Shown: positions 9,405 through 18,210 of the stretch, piece after piece
Numbering within the stretch: position 1 is the stretch's first letter
Layout of the letters: every line of letters starts with the position of its first letter
Assembly (NCBI GenBank): GCA_965116115.1
Contig: OZ220486.1
Location: forward strand, 3,100,001-3,164,000
Origin: JAPOXR01 sp965116115
Lineage (GTDB): Bacteria; Pseudomonadota; Alphaproteobacteria; Rhodobacterales; Rhodobacteraceae
Reading direction: 5' to 3'
Length of the DNA stretch: 64,000 nt
The notes under the pieces: model-generated
Databases searched by the model: none
Told to the model about the DNA's origin: nothing
Seen by the model: the letters and a program-made list of their open reading frames with translations, nothing else
Position numbers and translations under genes: made by a program

Positions 9405-10721
9405 TTACCGGCCCGCAACCGGCGCATCCGGCACATCGCTGAGATAACGCTCTTCGGCCAGAGCCGGGTGACGGCGGCGTTCCATCAAGCGGATCGCCAC
9501 GTGCATCCAAACCGTGCTGACGAAAACGATGACAAAGAGGAGCATGAACGAGCTCGTCCACACTTCCAGCCAATCGTTCAGGATGCCGAAGGCGATCGGA
9601 AGGACAAAACCGCCGAGACCGCCGATCATGCCGACCAGTCCGCCGACCGATCCGACATGATGGGGATAGTAGACCGGGATGTGTTTGTAGACGGCCGCTT
9701 TGCCGAGCGACATCACGAAACCGAGCAGCACGCTCAGTATGACAAATAGAGGCAAGCTGATTCCGAAGGAGAACTGAACCGGCCCGTCGATGCCCTGCAC
9801 GACGTACTCAGTCCGGGGGTAGCTCATGATGAACAGGCAGGCCAGCGAGGTGATGAAGGTCAGATACATCACGAACCGCGCGCCCCACAGATCCGACATC
9901 CAGCCTCCCAGCGCCCGAAACACGGATCCGGGCAGGGAATAGGCTGCCGCCAGCATGCCGGCTGTTGCGAGCGGAAGATCGTAGGCTCCGACATAGAAGC
10001 GCGGCAAATAGGATGCCAGCGCGACGAAACCGCCGAACACGAAGAAATAGTAGGTGGAAAAACGCCAGACCTGAATGTTCTTCAGCGGCGCGAGCTGCTC
10101 CCTCGCCGAAACGGCCCGGCGGCCTTGTTGCCGGCGCGCCATTTCGGCCGGGTCCGGCTTGGCCATCAGGTAGAATCCGACAGCAGTCAGCGCCAGCAAG
10201 ACCGCATAGATCTGCGCCGTCTGTTCCCAGCCGAATGCAAGAACAAGGAAGGGCGCGCCGAAATTCGTGACCGCGGCGCCGACGTTGCCGGCGCCGAAGA
10301 TGCCGAGAGCGGTGCCCTGCCGCTCCTTCTCGAACCATTGCGATGTGTAGGCGATACCGACAATGAAGGAACCGCCTGCCAAGCCGACGCCAAGCGCGGC
10401 TATAAGAAAAATTTCAAAAGTCTCCACCTCAGCCAGCAGCCAGCATGCGACAGCTGTTGCGAGCATCTGGATAGTGTAGACGCGATGTCCGCCGAACTGT
10501 TCCGTCCAGACCCCCAGGAAGATGCGACTGATGGATCCTGTCAGAACCGGCGTTGCCACCAAGATTCCGAATTCCGTCTCCGAAAGCCCCAGATCCTGCT
10601 TGATCCTGACGCCTATGATCGAAAAAATCGTCCACACGGCGAAGCAAACGGTGAAAGCGAACGTGCTGAGACCAAGAGCCCGATACTGTTCGCCCCTGCT
10701 TATGTCTTTTAGATCGTACAT
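9405..10721 (-). CDS. narK1: NarK1-type nitrate/proton symporter (MFS)
   Basis: A 438-residue, 12-span nitrate/nitrite porter of the NNP family. The first nitrate signature is seen as GLAGGSFIVGIAYTSQWF followed by GTALGIFGAGNVGAAVTNF. It resembles NarK1 proteins, thought to import nitrate with protons to start anaerobic respiration before NarK2 exchange takes over. It is the first gene of the nar operon. A strong ribosome site (GGAGAG) lies 7 nt upstream of the ATG, and an FNR-family box is centred about 84 bp upstream. Confidence 0.9.
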   Translation of the reverse strand: MYDLKDISRGEQYRALGLSTFAFTVCFAVWTIFSIIGVRIKQDLGLSETEFGILVATPVLTGSISRIFLGVWTEQFGGHRVYTIQMLATAVACWLLAEVETFEIFLIAALGVGLAGGSFIVGIAYTSQWFEKERQGTALGIFGAGNVGAAVTNFGAPFLVLAFGWEQTAQIYAVLLALTAVGFYLMAKPDPAEMARRQQGRRAVSAREQLAPLKNIQVWRFSTYYFFVFGGFVALASYLPRFYVGAYDLPLATAGMLAAAYSLPGSVFRALGGWMSDLWGARFVMYLTFITSLACLFIMSYPRTEYVVQGIDGPVQFSFGISLPLFVILSVLLGFVMSLGKAAVYKHIPVYYPHHVGSVGGLVGMIGGLGGFVLPIAFGILNDWLEVWTSSFMLLFVIVFVSTVWMHVAIRLMERRRHPALAEERYLSDVPDAPVAGR

Positions 10722-11133
10722 GTCTTTGCTCTCCGGAAATTCATGTCAGCCCGATCGAATCACAATCACGGACATTACGGGTTTCGGGAAAAAGAGCCTT
10801 GACGCAGATCAAGAATTTCGGTGTTTGACGGGCAATTAACGGCCCTGATCGTTTCGCCGCAATGCAGTGCGTCCGAAATCAGAATCATCTGTTCCCGGAC
10901 ACAAGCCGGAACATCGGGCGGCCTGTGAAAACCGGCCCGTGCACGAGCTTCACCCTTCCCAGACGGATTGGCTGGTCAAGCTCACCGGTTTCCTTGAAAA
11001 GCGGAACAGTTAACAAGGGGGCAACTTGCCGGGAAGCGCGGCTGGCCCCGGAGGGTTTGCAGTCCGCGGGCGCGAGGAAAGAAGGACTGCGGCAATCAAG
11101 AGTCCGTCGGCAGTTGTCGCCCGGGGACGCACT
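10722..11133. other. Intergenic region between the nar operon and the Dpp-type operon
   Basis: The part next to narK1 holds the nar promoter and the FNR-type box. The rest (about 10830-11133) lies beyond the 3' end of the ABC operon; short open frames here have no family resemblance. I see no clear terminator hairpin. Confidence 0.5.
10799..10812 (-). promoter_or_regulatory. FNR/NarR-type (CRP superfamily) operator of the nar operon
   Basis: TTGAC-N4-ATCAA on the plus strand, reading TTGATCTGCGTCAA towards the operon. Both half-sites match the FNR/Dnr/NarR consensus TTGAT-N4-ATCAA in 9 of 10 positions. It lies about 84 bp before the narK1 start. A weak -10-like TAATGT at 10772-10777 sits about 31 bp downstream of the box centre, the spacing expected for a class II activated promoter. 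The regulator is not encoded in the window. Oxygen-limitation control is inferred. Confidence 0.75.
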
Positions 11134-12126
11134 CTATAATGTGCTGTTTTCGGTATCCATTTGGTAGTGCAGGGGATTAAAACAGGCCAATTTGACATTC
11201 CCGGACCCGCTCACAGTCTCCAAACGCGGAACATGATGCGCACACTGCTCAACCGTATTAGGACATCGGGCGCGGAATGCGCATCCCTTCGGGGGATTCA
11301 GCGGATCCGGCAGTTCTGTTTCACTCCCTTCCGGCACCTCGAGGTTGCGGCCGACTTTCGGCGCGCTGCTTGCCAGGAGCCTGGTGTAAGGGTGACGCGG
11401 CCGGGTGAATATTTCTTTTGCTGGAGCAATTTCCACAACGGAACCGAAATACAGCACCGCGACCCGTTCACTGACCGCTTCGATCACCGCGAGATCATGG
11501 CTGATAAACAGATAGGTCAGCCCGTAGCGGGTCTTAAGATCGGTCAGCAGATTCAATGCTTGCGCTTGCACGGATACGTCCAGCGCCGAAACAGGTTCGT
11601 CCAAGACAAGGATGCGCGCGGCCGCGGCAAGGGCCCGCGCAATGCATATCCGTTGCGCCTGTCCGCCGGAAAACTCGTGCGGATAGCGATCCAGAAATGT
11701 TTCACGCAAATTGACTGCTGCAAAAATCTCTCTGATTCGATCAGTTGACCGGGCCCTGTTCATGCCGTGCAGGTTTTTCAGCGGGGCTTTCATGATCTGC
11801 CGGATTGTTTTGCGCGGATTGAGACTGCTTATCGGATCCTGAAAGACGTACTGGATTTTCTTGCCGAACTCCGCCGGATCCGCATTATCCAACGGTGCCC
11901 CCTCGATCTCGATACGGCCGGCAGTCGGCAGCAGGAGCCCCGCCAGCATGCGCGCCAAAGTGGACTTGCCGCATCCGGATTCTCCGACGATACCGAGTGT
12001 TTCGCCCTGTTCGACTGCTATGGTCAGCGGCTGAACAGCGCGGACAACTGCTCGTGGAGGACCAAACATCCGCCTGCCGACCGGGAACTCCTTGGCCAAC
12101 CCGACGACTTTCAGCGCCGGCGTCAT
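11134..12126 (-). CDS. Oligopeptide/dipeptide ABC transporter ATP-binding protein (DppF/OppF type)
   Basis: A 330-residue ATPase. Walker A is GESGCGKST (about residues 49-57), the signature is SGGQAQRICIARAL and Walker B is ILVLDEPVSALD, followed by the H-loop ISHDL. The C-terminal oligo_HPY extension, with PHPYT-like RPRHPYTRLL and the cysteine-rich GCAFRARCPNTVEQC, places it in the peptide/nickel family and in the F-subunit position. It powers uptake with the fused protein upstream, which it overlaps by 4 nt. The substrate cannot be told from this subunit. Confidence 0.92.
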   Translation of the reverse strand: MTPALKVVGLAKEFPVGRRMFGPPRAVVRAVQPLTIAVEQGETLGIVGESGCGKSTLARMLAGLLLPTAGRIEIEGAPLDNADPAEFGKKIQYVFQDPISSLNPRKTIRQIMKAPLKNLHGMNRARSTDRIREIFAAVNLRETFLDRYPHEFSGGQAQRICIARALAAAARILVLDEPVSALDVSVQAQALNLLTDLKTRYGLTYLFISHDLAVIEAVSERVAVLYFGSVVEIAPAKEIFTRPRHPYTRLLASSAPKVGRNLEVPEGSETELPDPLNPPKGCAFRARCPNTVEQCAHHVPRLETVSGSGNVKLACFNPLHYQMDTENSTL

Positions 12127-14012
12127 CGGTCTGCCTCAGGGGCGGATATCGTTTCAGGGCGGATGCAACGCAGGCGCCGCCCATTGCTACGCCATTCAAG
12201 TGCGATATTGCCCTTGCGGCATGCCGGGGCAGCCCTGTGGCAGCGGTCGGCAAAGGCGCAGCCGTCAGGCAGCTGATTCAAAGCGGGAGGCAGCCCGGGG
12301 ATCGCTTCCAGACGGCGCCGGCCGCTGCCCAGTTCAGGAACGCATTTCATGAGTCGGGCCGTGTAGGGATGCGATGCCGCATTGAGGATGTCGTCAGCGG
12401 ACCCCTCTTCGACAATCTTGCCGGCATACATCACCGCGACCCTGTCGCATAGCTGCGCGACAACGCCAAAATCATGGGTGATGAAAATGATCGCGAGACC
12501 GCGTTCGCGCCGCAGTTCATCCAGCAGGGAGAGCACCTGCGCCTGAACTGTCACGTCCAATGCAGTCGTCGGCTCGTCTGCGATGATCACTTCGGGGTCA
12601 TTGGCCAGGGCCATGGCAATGCATACCCGTTGCCGCATCCCGCCGGACAACTCGTGCGGATATGCGTCGATTCGCGATTCCGGGTTGGCAAGGCGCACGG
12701 ATTTCAGAAGGCCGATGGCGCGTTTTCTTGCTTTGGCAGCATCGATCCTGTGATGCGTGCGCACCGCTTCGGTCATCTGACGGCCGACCGTGTAGAGAGG
12801 ATGCAACGTGGCCAGCGGATCCTGAAAGATGTAAGCGACGCGGTCGCCGCGCAGACTGCGAAGTGTTTCATAATGGGCACCGACAAGATCCTGGCCTTTG
12901 TAATGAACCGTGCCTGCGGTGATTACGCCAGGCGGAGACGCGACCAGCCGCATGATCGACAGTGCCGTGACCGATTTCCCGGAGCCGCTTTCCCCGATGA
13001 TGCCGAGGCATTCTCCGGAGCGGACAGACAGATCCACGCCGCCCACAGCCTTGTGTGCGCGCTTTTTCACATGAAACTGAGTTTTCAATTCCCGTACGGC
13101 AAGAAGCGCATCGCCTTCGGCTTCCGATGCCGGGGCGGCCCGCCGGACGCTGGTCGCAGCCATGGGACGGCTGAGCGCCCCCGAACTCAGGCGGGGATCA
13201 ATCGCGTCCCGCACACCGTCACCCAGCAGGTTGACTGCCATGACGACAATCAGAATCATCGCGCCCGGCACAACAGATGTGTAGGGGTTTGTTATCAGCG
13301 CAGAGCGCGCCTCTCCCAGCATGGAGCCAAGATCCGCCTGCGGCGGCTGCGAACCGAGGCCGAGGAAACTGAGACCTGCCGTCTCCAGGATCATCCATCC
13401 CACGGTGGTGGACATGGCGATTACGATTACAGGAGCCACATTGGGCAGCACTTCGGTCAGGATGATGCGCGGGTTCCGCATGCCGGACAGCCGCGCTGCG
13501 TCGACGAACTCCCTGTGCGCAATGCTGACGGTAACCCCGCGGATGTTCCGTGCGAAAAAGGGGATGTTGACCGCAGCGACCGCAATCAGCGCGTTCATCA
13601 GACCCGGCCCAAGGGACGCCACAATGGCCAGAGCCAGCAATATGTACGGAAACGCCATCAACACATCAACGCCGCGCATGATGATGTTGTCAGTCCGCCC
13701 GCCGTAGAATCCTGCGATGATCCCGACTGCCGAACCGATTGCGGCGGCAATTGCCGCGGCCGCAAAGCCGACCGCCAGAGACAGGCGTGTGCCCCAAAGA
13801 AGACGACTCAAAAGGTCGCGTCCCAAGTGATCCGTGCCCAGAAACGCGTCCCCGGAGAATGGCATTCGGAAGCGGTTCGCCGTGTTTGTCGCATCAGGGT
13901 CGGCTAACGGCAGGACGGGCACGATCAGCGCGACGGAGACGACAACACACATTATGATCATCCCTGCCAAGGCTAAACGATTGCGTGCGAGGTGGTCGAG
14001 AAAGGCCGTCAT
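12123..14012 (-). CDS. Fused ABC permease (DppC type) and ATP-binding protein (DppD type)
   Basis: One 629-residue frame joins two normally separate subunits. Residues 1 to about 275 are a DppC-like permease with the EAA-type loop (REFVDAARLSGMRNPRIILTEVLPN). A short linker at about 275-305 leads to a full ATPase with Walker A GESGSGKSV, signature SGGMRQRVCIAMAL, Walker B VIIADEPTTALD and a C-terminal oligo_HPY region with GCAFADRCHRAAPAC. The sequence is continuous, so this is a genuine fusion and not two genes. Similar fusions are known in peptide/nickel systems. It overlaps both neighbours by 4 nt. Confidence 0.92.
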   Translation of the reverse strand: MTAFLDHLARNRLALAGMIIMCVVVSVALIVPVLPLADPDATNTANRFRMPFSGDAFLGTDHLGRDLLSRLLWGTRLSLAVGFAAAAIAAAIGSAVGIIAGFYGGRTDNIIMRGVDVLMAFPYILLALAIVASLGPGLMNALIAVAAVNIPFFARNIRGVTVSIAHREFVDAARLSGMRNPRIILTEVLPNVAPVIVIAMSTTVGWMILETAGLSFLGLGSQPPQADLGSMLGEARSALITNPYTSVVPGAMILIVVMAVNLLGDGVRDAIDPRLSSGALSRPMAATSVRRAAPASEAEGDALLAVRELKTQFHVKKRAHKAVGGVDLSVRSGECLGIIGESGSGKSVTALSIMRLVASPPGVITAGTVHYKGQDLVGAHYETLRSLRGDRVAYIFQDPLATLHPLYTVGRQMTEAVRTHHRIDAAKARKRAIGLLKSVRLANPESRIDAYPHELSGGMRQRVCIAMALANDPEVIIADEPTTALDVTVQAQVLSLLDELRRERGLAIIFITHDFGVVAQLCDRVAVMYAGKIVEEGSADDILNAASHPYTARLMKCVPELGSGRRRLEAIPGLPPALNQLPDGCAFADRCHRAAPACRKGNIALEWRSNGRRLRCIRPETISAPEADR

Positions 14013-14956
14013 GTCTTGATCCTCGGATCAAGCAGCATCTGCGCCACATCGACAAGGATGTTGAAAAACACATAACACGCTGCCACGAAAACCACACCGC
14101 CTTGCACCAGCATAATGTCGCGTTTGAGAATCGCGTCCACCAGCATCCGTCCGACACCGGGCCACTGAAACACGATTTCGATATAGACGGCGCCGGAAAG
14201 CACGAACCCGGCTTGGATACCGAGGACAGGAAGAATGGAAATCATCGCCGCCCTGAGCGCATGGCGCCAGACAACCGACCGCTCGTGCACACCTTTGGCG
14301 CGGGCTGTGCGGATGAAATCCTGGCGCAGAACCTCCAGCATCGCCGAGCGCGCCAGCCGCGCGATAACCCCCGTGGCCACTGCAGCCAGGGCCAGCGCGG
14401 GAAGCGCCAGATGGCGGGCGAACACGGCGAAGTCCCGGTCTCCGAAAACCGGCCACATGCCGGATGCCGGAAACCATTGCAGGTTCACGGCAAAGGCCAA
14501 AATCATCATCATGCCCAAGAAGAAGGAAGGAATGGAAATCCCGAGAAGCACGAAGAAGGTAATCGCCTTGTCGGCAAGGCCGTATTGGCCTGCGGCGGAG
14601 ACGACACCAACTGCAACCCCGAGAATGGCGCACAGGACAAAAGCCGTCCCGGCAAGGATCAAGGTCGCATTGAACCTTTCCAGAACCTCGTCCAGCACAG
14701 GCCGATTCAGTGCGAAGGAACGCCCGAAATCACCTTGCAGCATGTTGCCCAGCCAGATGAAGTAGCGTTCCGCCAGTGTCCGGTCGAGGCCCAGATCCCG
14801 GTTCAGCTTCTCGACGTTCTCCGGTGTAGCAAAAGATCCGAGTATTGCTGTCGCCGGATCGCCGGGGATAAATGCCATGATCAGAAAGACGATGACCGAT
14901 ATGCCGAAGAGCACGGGCACAGCCGATAGCAGCCGCCTGAGTATGTAGTCAGTCAC
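14009..14956 (-). CDS. Oligopeptide/dipeptide ABC transporter permease (DppB type)
   Basis: A 315-residue inner-membrane permease with about six spans. The start YILRRLLSAVPVLFGISVIVF and the GDPA motif in the first periplasmic loop are hallmarks of DppB/OppB. The cytoplasmic coupling loop is seen near residues 205-235 (EVLRQDFIRTARAKGVHERSV). GTG is the likely start. It follows the binding-protein gene across a terminator-like hairpin and overlaps the fused permease-ATPase by 4 nt. Confidence 0.92.
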   Translation of the reverse strand: MTDYILRRLLSAVPVLFGISVIVFLIMAFIPGDPATAILGSFATPENVEKLNRDLGLDRTLAERYFIWLGNMLQGDFGRSFALNRPVLDEVLERFNATLILAGTAFVLCAILGVAVGVVSAAGQYGLADKAITFFVLLGISIPSFFLGMMMILAFAVNLQWFPASGMWPVFGDRDFAVFARHLALPALALAAVATGVIARLARSAMLEVLRQDFIRTARAKGVHERSVVWRHALRAAMISILPVLGIQAGFVLSGAVYIEIVFQWPGVGRMLVDAILKRDIMLVQGGVVFVAACYVFFNILVDVAQMLLDPRIKT

Positions 14957-14974
14957 CGTACAGGAACACCGGTC

Positions 14975-15003
14975 AAAAAACGGCGGCCCGTTCCGGGCCG
15001 CCG
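14975..15003 (-). terminator. Intrinsic terminator/attenuator between binding protein and permease genes
   Basis: On the minus strand a perfect 10-bp GC-only stem (CGGCGGCCCG paired with CGGGCCGCCG, 3-nt loop, 14981-15003) is followed at once by six T residues (14980-14975). It lies 20 nt after the binding-protein stop and 19 nt before the permease start. Partial termination here would give more binding protein than membrane subunits, the stoichiometry usual for ABC importers. Position and form are seen; the regulatory effect is inferred. Confidence 0.85.
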
Positions 15004-15022
15004 CTTGAAACTGTCAGCCGTT

Positions 15023-16597
15023 CTACTTCTTCTCGACATCGCGCAGAAGCAGGAAGAAAGACGGCTGTAGAGAAAAATTCCCGACCCGGTCGGAAGTTAT
15101 CGCGTTCTGCTTCCAGTTCGCGACAAACACCCAAGGGGCGTCCTTTTGAACGATTGCCTGCATCTCCTGATAGAGACGCGCACGCTCGGCCTGATCAGTC
15201 GCCGCGCGGGCGGCGTCAAGAAGCTTGTCGACATCCGGATTGGAATAATAACCTGAGTTAAAGCCGCCTTTGTCAGGAAATGCCTCGGTGCGAAGCGCCA
15301 GGAACGGCAGCGTGTCGGGATCGTTCGTCATCCACGCCATCTCGGCCATGTCCGCCTTGCCTTCCAGCCCCGGATTCACCATGCCGAGGAAGGTGTTCCA
15401 CTCGTAGGTCTCGATTTTGACATCGAACCCCACAGCTTCAAGGTCGGCCTGTATCGCTGTGCCCATGGCCACGGGATCCAGCATGCCGGAACCGCCTTCA
15501 GTGACATAGAATGTCAACTCCGCACCTGCGGCGCCGGCATCCTCGATCAGCCGCCGCGCCCTCTCGGGGTCGTAGGGATACGGTTCAAGGTTTTCGTTGT
15601 AGGCCCATGCAAAGGCCGGCGGCGTTGGACCTGCAGCCACTTCCGCGGTGCCTTCGAGGACATCTTTGACGATCGCTTCCTTGTTGATCGCGTAGTTGGC
15701 AGCCTGACGGACGCGAACATCGGCGAAAGGTCCTTCCTTGGCGTTCAAGATGAGGAACCATACGTGGGGGCCGGCCTGTTCGTGCAGGGTGTAGCCGTCG
15801 CCCTGAAATTTCGACAGCGCGACAGGCGGCACCTCGACCATCAAGTCGATGCCGCCGGACAGCATCTCGGCGGTGCGGGTGTTGGCATCTGTGATCGGGC
15901 GGAAGACCACGGTTTTCAGCGCTGGCGCGCCATCCCAGTAGTCGGTGTTGGCCTCGACCACGACGGCCTCGTTGCTGCGCCATTCGACGAACTTGAACGG
16001 GCCGGTGCCTGAAGGGCTGCGGCCGAACGCGACACCATGCCGCGCCACGGCCGCCGGAGATACCATCAAACCCGTGGGGTAAGCCAGATTCGACAGGAAT
16101 GGCGCATAGGGGGATTTCAGGGTGAATCTCACAGTCAAGGGGTCCACCGCCTCGACTTCTTCGATTGCGGAAAAGAAGAAGGACAGCGGGAACGGTCCTG
16201 TGTCATGATACGGATGATTCTCGTCAAGCATACGGTCGAAGTTGAATTTCACGGCATCGGCATTGAAGCCGCTGCCGTCGTGGAACCACACCCCGTCCCG
16301 CAGTTTGAAGGTGTAGACGATTCCATCGGCCGAGATATCCCAGCTTGTCGCGAGCGCTGGCTCCGGTTCGAGTGTTCCGTCCTTATAGCGCACGAGGCCA
16401 TCGTAGACGTTCATCAGTATGCGGAAATCGTTGACTGCTGTGACAGCCGCCGGATCCAGCGCTTTCGGTTCCGCCACCTGTCCCACAATCAATACATCTG
16501 CCGGCGTCTGCGCAGCGATGCCTGATCCTGTCAGCGACACGGTAATGGCCGCGGCGAGCGCAGGGGCCGCCCCGCGCAGCGTATTGAAGAATTTCAT
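15023..16597 (-). CDS. Extracellular solute-binding protein family 5 (DppA type)
   Basis: A 524-residue periplasmic binding protein with a signal peptide (about residues 1-29, ending GSGIAAQ). Family-5 features are DILIVGQ-like VLIVGQVAEPKALDPA at the mature N-terminus, YDGLVRYKDGTLEPEPALA, the FHDGSGFNADAVKFNFDR block and the C-terminal NPDVDKLLDAARAATDQAERARLYQEMQ. It captures peptides, nickel chelates or similar solutes for the permease genes that follow; the ligand cannot be told from sequence. It is the first gene of its operon. Confidence 0.92.
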   Translation of the reverse strand: MKFFNTLRGAAPALAAAITVSLTGSGIAAQTPADVLIVGQVAEPKALDPAAVTAVNDFRILMNVYDGLVRYKDGTLEPEPALATSWDISADGIVYTFKLRDGVWFHDGSGFNADAVKFNFDRMLDENHPYHDTGPFPLSFFFSAIEEVEAVDPLTVRFTLKSPYAPFLSNLAYPTGLMVSPAAVARHGVAFGRSPSGTGPFKFVEWRSNEAVVVEANTDYWDGAPALKTVVFRPITDANTRTAEMLSGGIDLMVEVPPVALSKFQGDGYTLHEQAGPHVWFLILNAKEGPFADVRVRQAANYAINKEAIVKDVLEGTAEVAAGPTPPAFAWAYNENLEPYPYDPERARRLIEDAGAAGAELTFYVTEGGSGMLDPVAMGTAIQADLEAVGFDVKIETYEWNTFLGMVNPGLEGKADMAEMAWMTNDPDTLPFLALRTEAFPDKGGFNSGYYSNPDVDKLLDAARAATDQAERARLYQEMQAIVQKDAPWVFVANWKQNAITSDRVGNFSLQPSFFLLLRDVEKK

Positions 16598-17059
16598 AGC
16601 AAGGCCTTTCTGATCTGTTTAGCGTCTGGCAGAAAACCCTCTTGGTTTCGTCTGCGAGGGCTCTTCCCGCAGAAATTTCAAAGATTGAGCGGAATCTTTC
16701 AAGAGGTTTTTGGCTGGAATCGCCATGAATCAGCCGAAAAAGCGGCAAATTCATTGAAAGTCATCGTATTTTCAGAGATCCAGACGCACTTTGCCCGTCT
16801 TTTGTCGCATCTGCCGCTTGCCGCACAGCAACCTTCGAAGACAGCGTCCATTAAGAACGCGGGGAACGGGGAGGCCGGGCTGGCTGTGTTCAAACACGGT
16901 TCTTATCAACCAGGGTTCCGCCGACCCTTCACGGCAACGGACGGAAAGGGACCCCTCGACAGGACAGCATGGTCTCGAATCAGCTGAGAATAAAGTTCGC
17001 TGCAACCTCGCGCCGTACGATCCGCGCGGACGATTCTTAATAGAATTACGCTTGGTTTG
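16598..17059. other. Intergenic region upstream of the Dpp-type operon
   Basis: About 460 bp, probably holding the promoter of the binding-protein gene on the minus strand. I recognise no gene, repeat or conserved operator. The right boundary passes into degenerate sequence of the Uma2 pseudogene. Confidence 0.4.
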
Positions 17060-17061
17060 AT

Positions 17062-17640
17062 TCATATGAGACGCGCCGTCCCGTGGCCGGTCGTCATCGC
17101 TGGTGTTCTTTCCCGCCGCGCAGCTGTCACCGGCGGTGTTTTCCGGCCAAAGTGCATCAAGCGGGAAGACGCCGGCGCGTCATCGGCCGGCGCGGACGGC
17201 AATGCCCGGTGACGAACTTCCTTCAGCCCGAACGCTTCCAGCGTCTTCGCGCCGCAATTGGCAAACCGCGTACCGGATACAGTTCCGCGGGCGCGGATCA
17301 CCGCCTTCTTGTGCCGGCCGGTCCTCCTTGCCGAGGACGCCAGCGCTTCGCAAACCCGGTCCGGCGCAATGGCCAGACAGGCGGCGTCAGGGTATTCGGG
17401 CATGGTTTCCCGCCAGCCGGCCAAGTCCGGCACAGCGATATCGTCACCCTCGGGGCCGAAACGCGAAGCCGGCCTGTCGATGATCCGCCAGCTGCCGGAA
17501 CCGCCTGCATCATCGCGGAACGGGCCGCCGATCTTCCCGCCGGTCACTTAACCCGCCCGGGTATGCCGCATGGCCGGGCGGGTCTCGGGTGTATGTAAAG
17601 CGCACCCGCGAGAGCTTCGGCTGCCATATGGACGGCGATG
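17062..17640 (-). pseudogene. Uma2-family (PD-(D/E)XK-like) protein, degenerate
   Basis: On the minus strand the region translates in pieces to a Uma2 (DUF820) protein. The N-terminal piece MAAEALAGALYIHPRPAR (about 17630-17560) ends in a stop. A frame shift then leads to GGKIGGPFRDDAGGSGSWRIID, VPDLAGWRETMPEYPD, LAIAPDRVCEALASSARR and, after further drift, AKTLEAFGLKE. These match, in order, the Uma2 blocks for substrate-arm, VPDLAGWRRERMP and APDWVCEVLSPST. At least one frameshift and several lost conserved residues indicate a dead gene. Family assignment rests on remembered Uma2 patterns. Confidence 0.6.
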
Positions 17641-17863
17641 CAGCATGTCCCCCGCCACCTTCGGCTGCGCCCGCATCCATCCGATGAACGGCAGAGATAA
17701 GGAGAGGCGCAAGCTGCCGCAGACGCGGGAGCCAGCGGCCCCCGCGCTTTAAGCGGGATACGAAGCGGTTTTCCGGTTCAAGGGCCGGTTTCAGCCGCAG
17801 GAAAATGTCCCTTGCCTGAGCCGGGCTTACACCTGCGGCCGTCAGGACCGGCGCGCCGTCCGG

Positions 17864-18208
17864 TCAGCTTATGAAACTGAAATCGGCATCGGTGAGCTAG
17901 ACATTCACGTATCTTCCAGCGTGATGGTTCCGCTGCTGTATCTGATGACGGTGTCGGTGATGTCGCGGCCCCGGCGAACCCGCCGGGGCGGACGGTTTCC
18001 GTCATCGTGAGACTGCCGACAATGCCGCCGCCGCTTGTAAAGACGATGATGTCCTCTCCGTCTTCGAAGTCCTTAGATCACGTCAGAGCCGTTGTTACCC
18101 ACTTGGAAGATTAACCCGTCATCGCCGGTGCCGCCTTGGAGACTGCTGCCGGACATCGGGGCATCGACCGCGTCCGCGCTTGCCATTAGTCCCATTATGT
18201 CCGACTAT
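17864..18208 (-). pseudogene. Remnant of an RTX (haemolysin-type Ca2+-binding repeat) protein 3' end
   Basis: Minus-strand fragments from three frames line up into a typical RTX C-terminus. These are SGSSLQGGTGDDGLIFQVG and NNGSDVI, then after a stop and frame change DFEDGEDIIVF, then after another shift ITDTVIRYSSGTITLED, then LTDADFSF and a stop at 17864. The nonapeptide-like GGTGDD repeat and the order of the motifs are characteristic. At least three frame breaks make it a pseudogene. The IS element at 18211 cuts the upstream side, and no matching 5' portion is evident beyond it. Confidence 0.7.
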
Positions 18209-18210
18209 TA

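Noticed and set aside
10825..10839. Second FNR-like box (TTGACGGGCAATTAA) close to the nar box.
   Set aside because: Only one half-site fits; the second half does not match at the required spacing.
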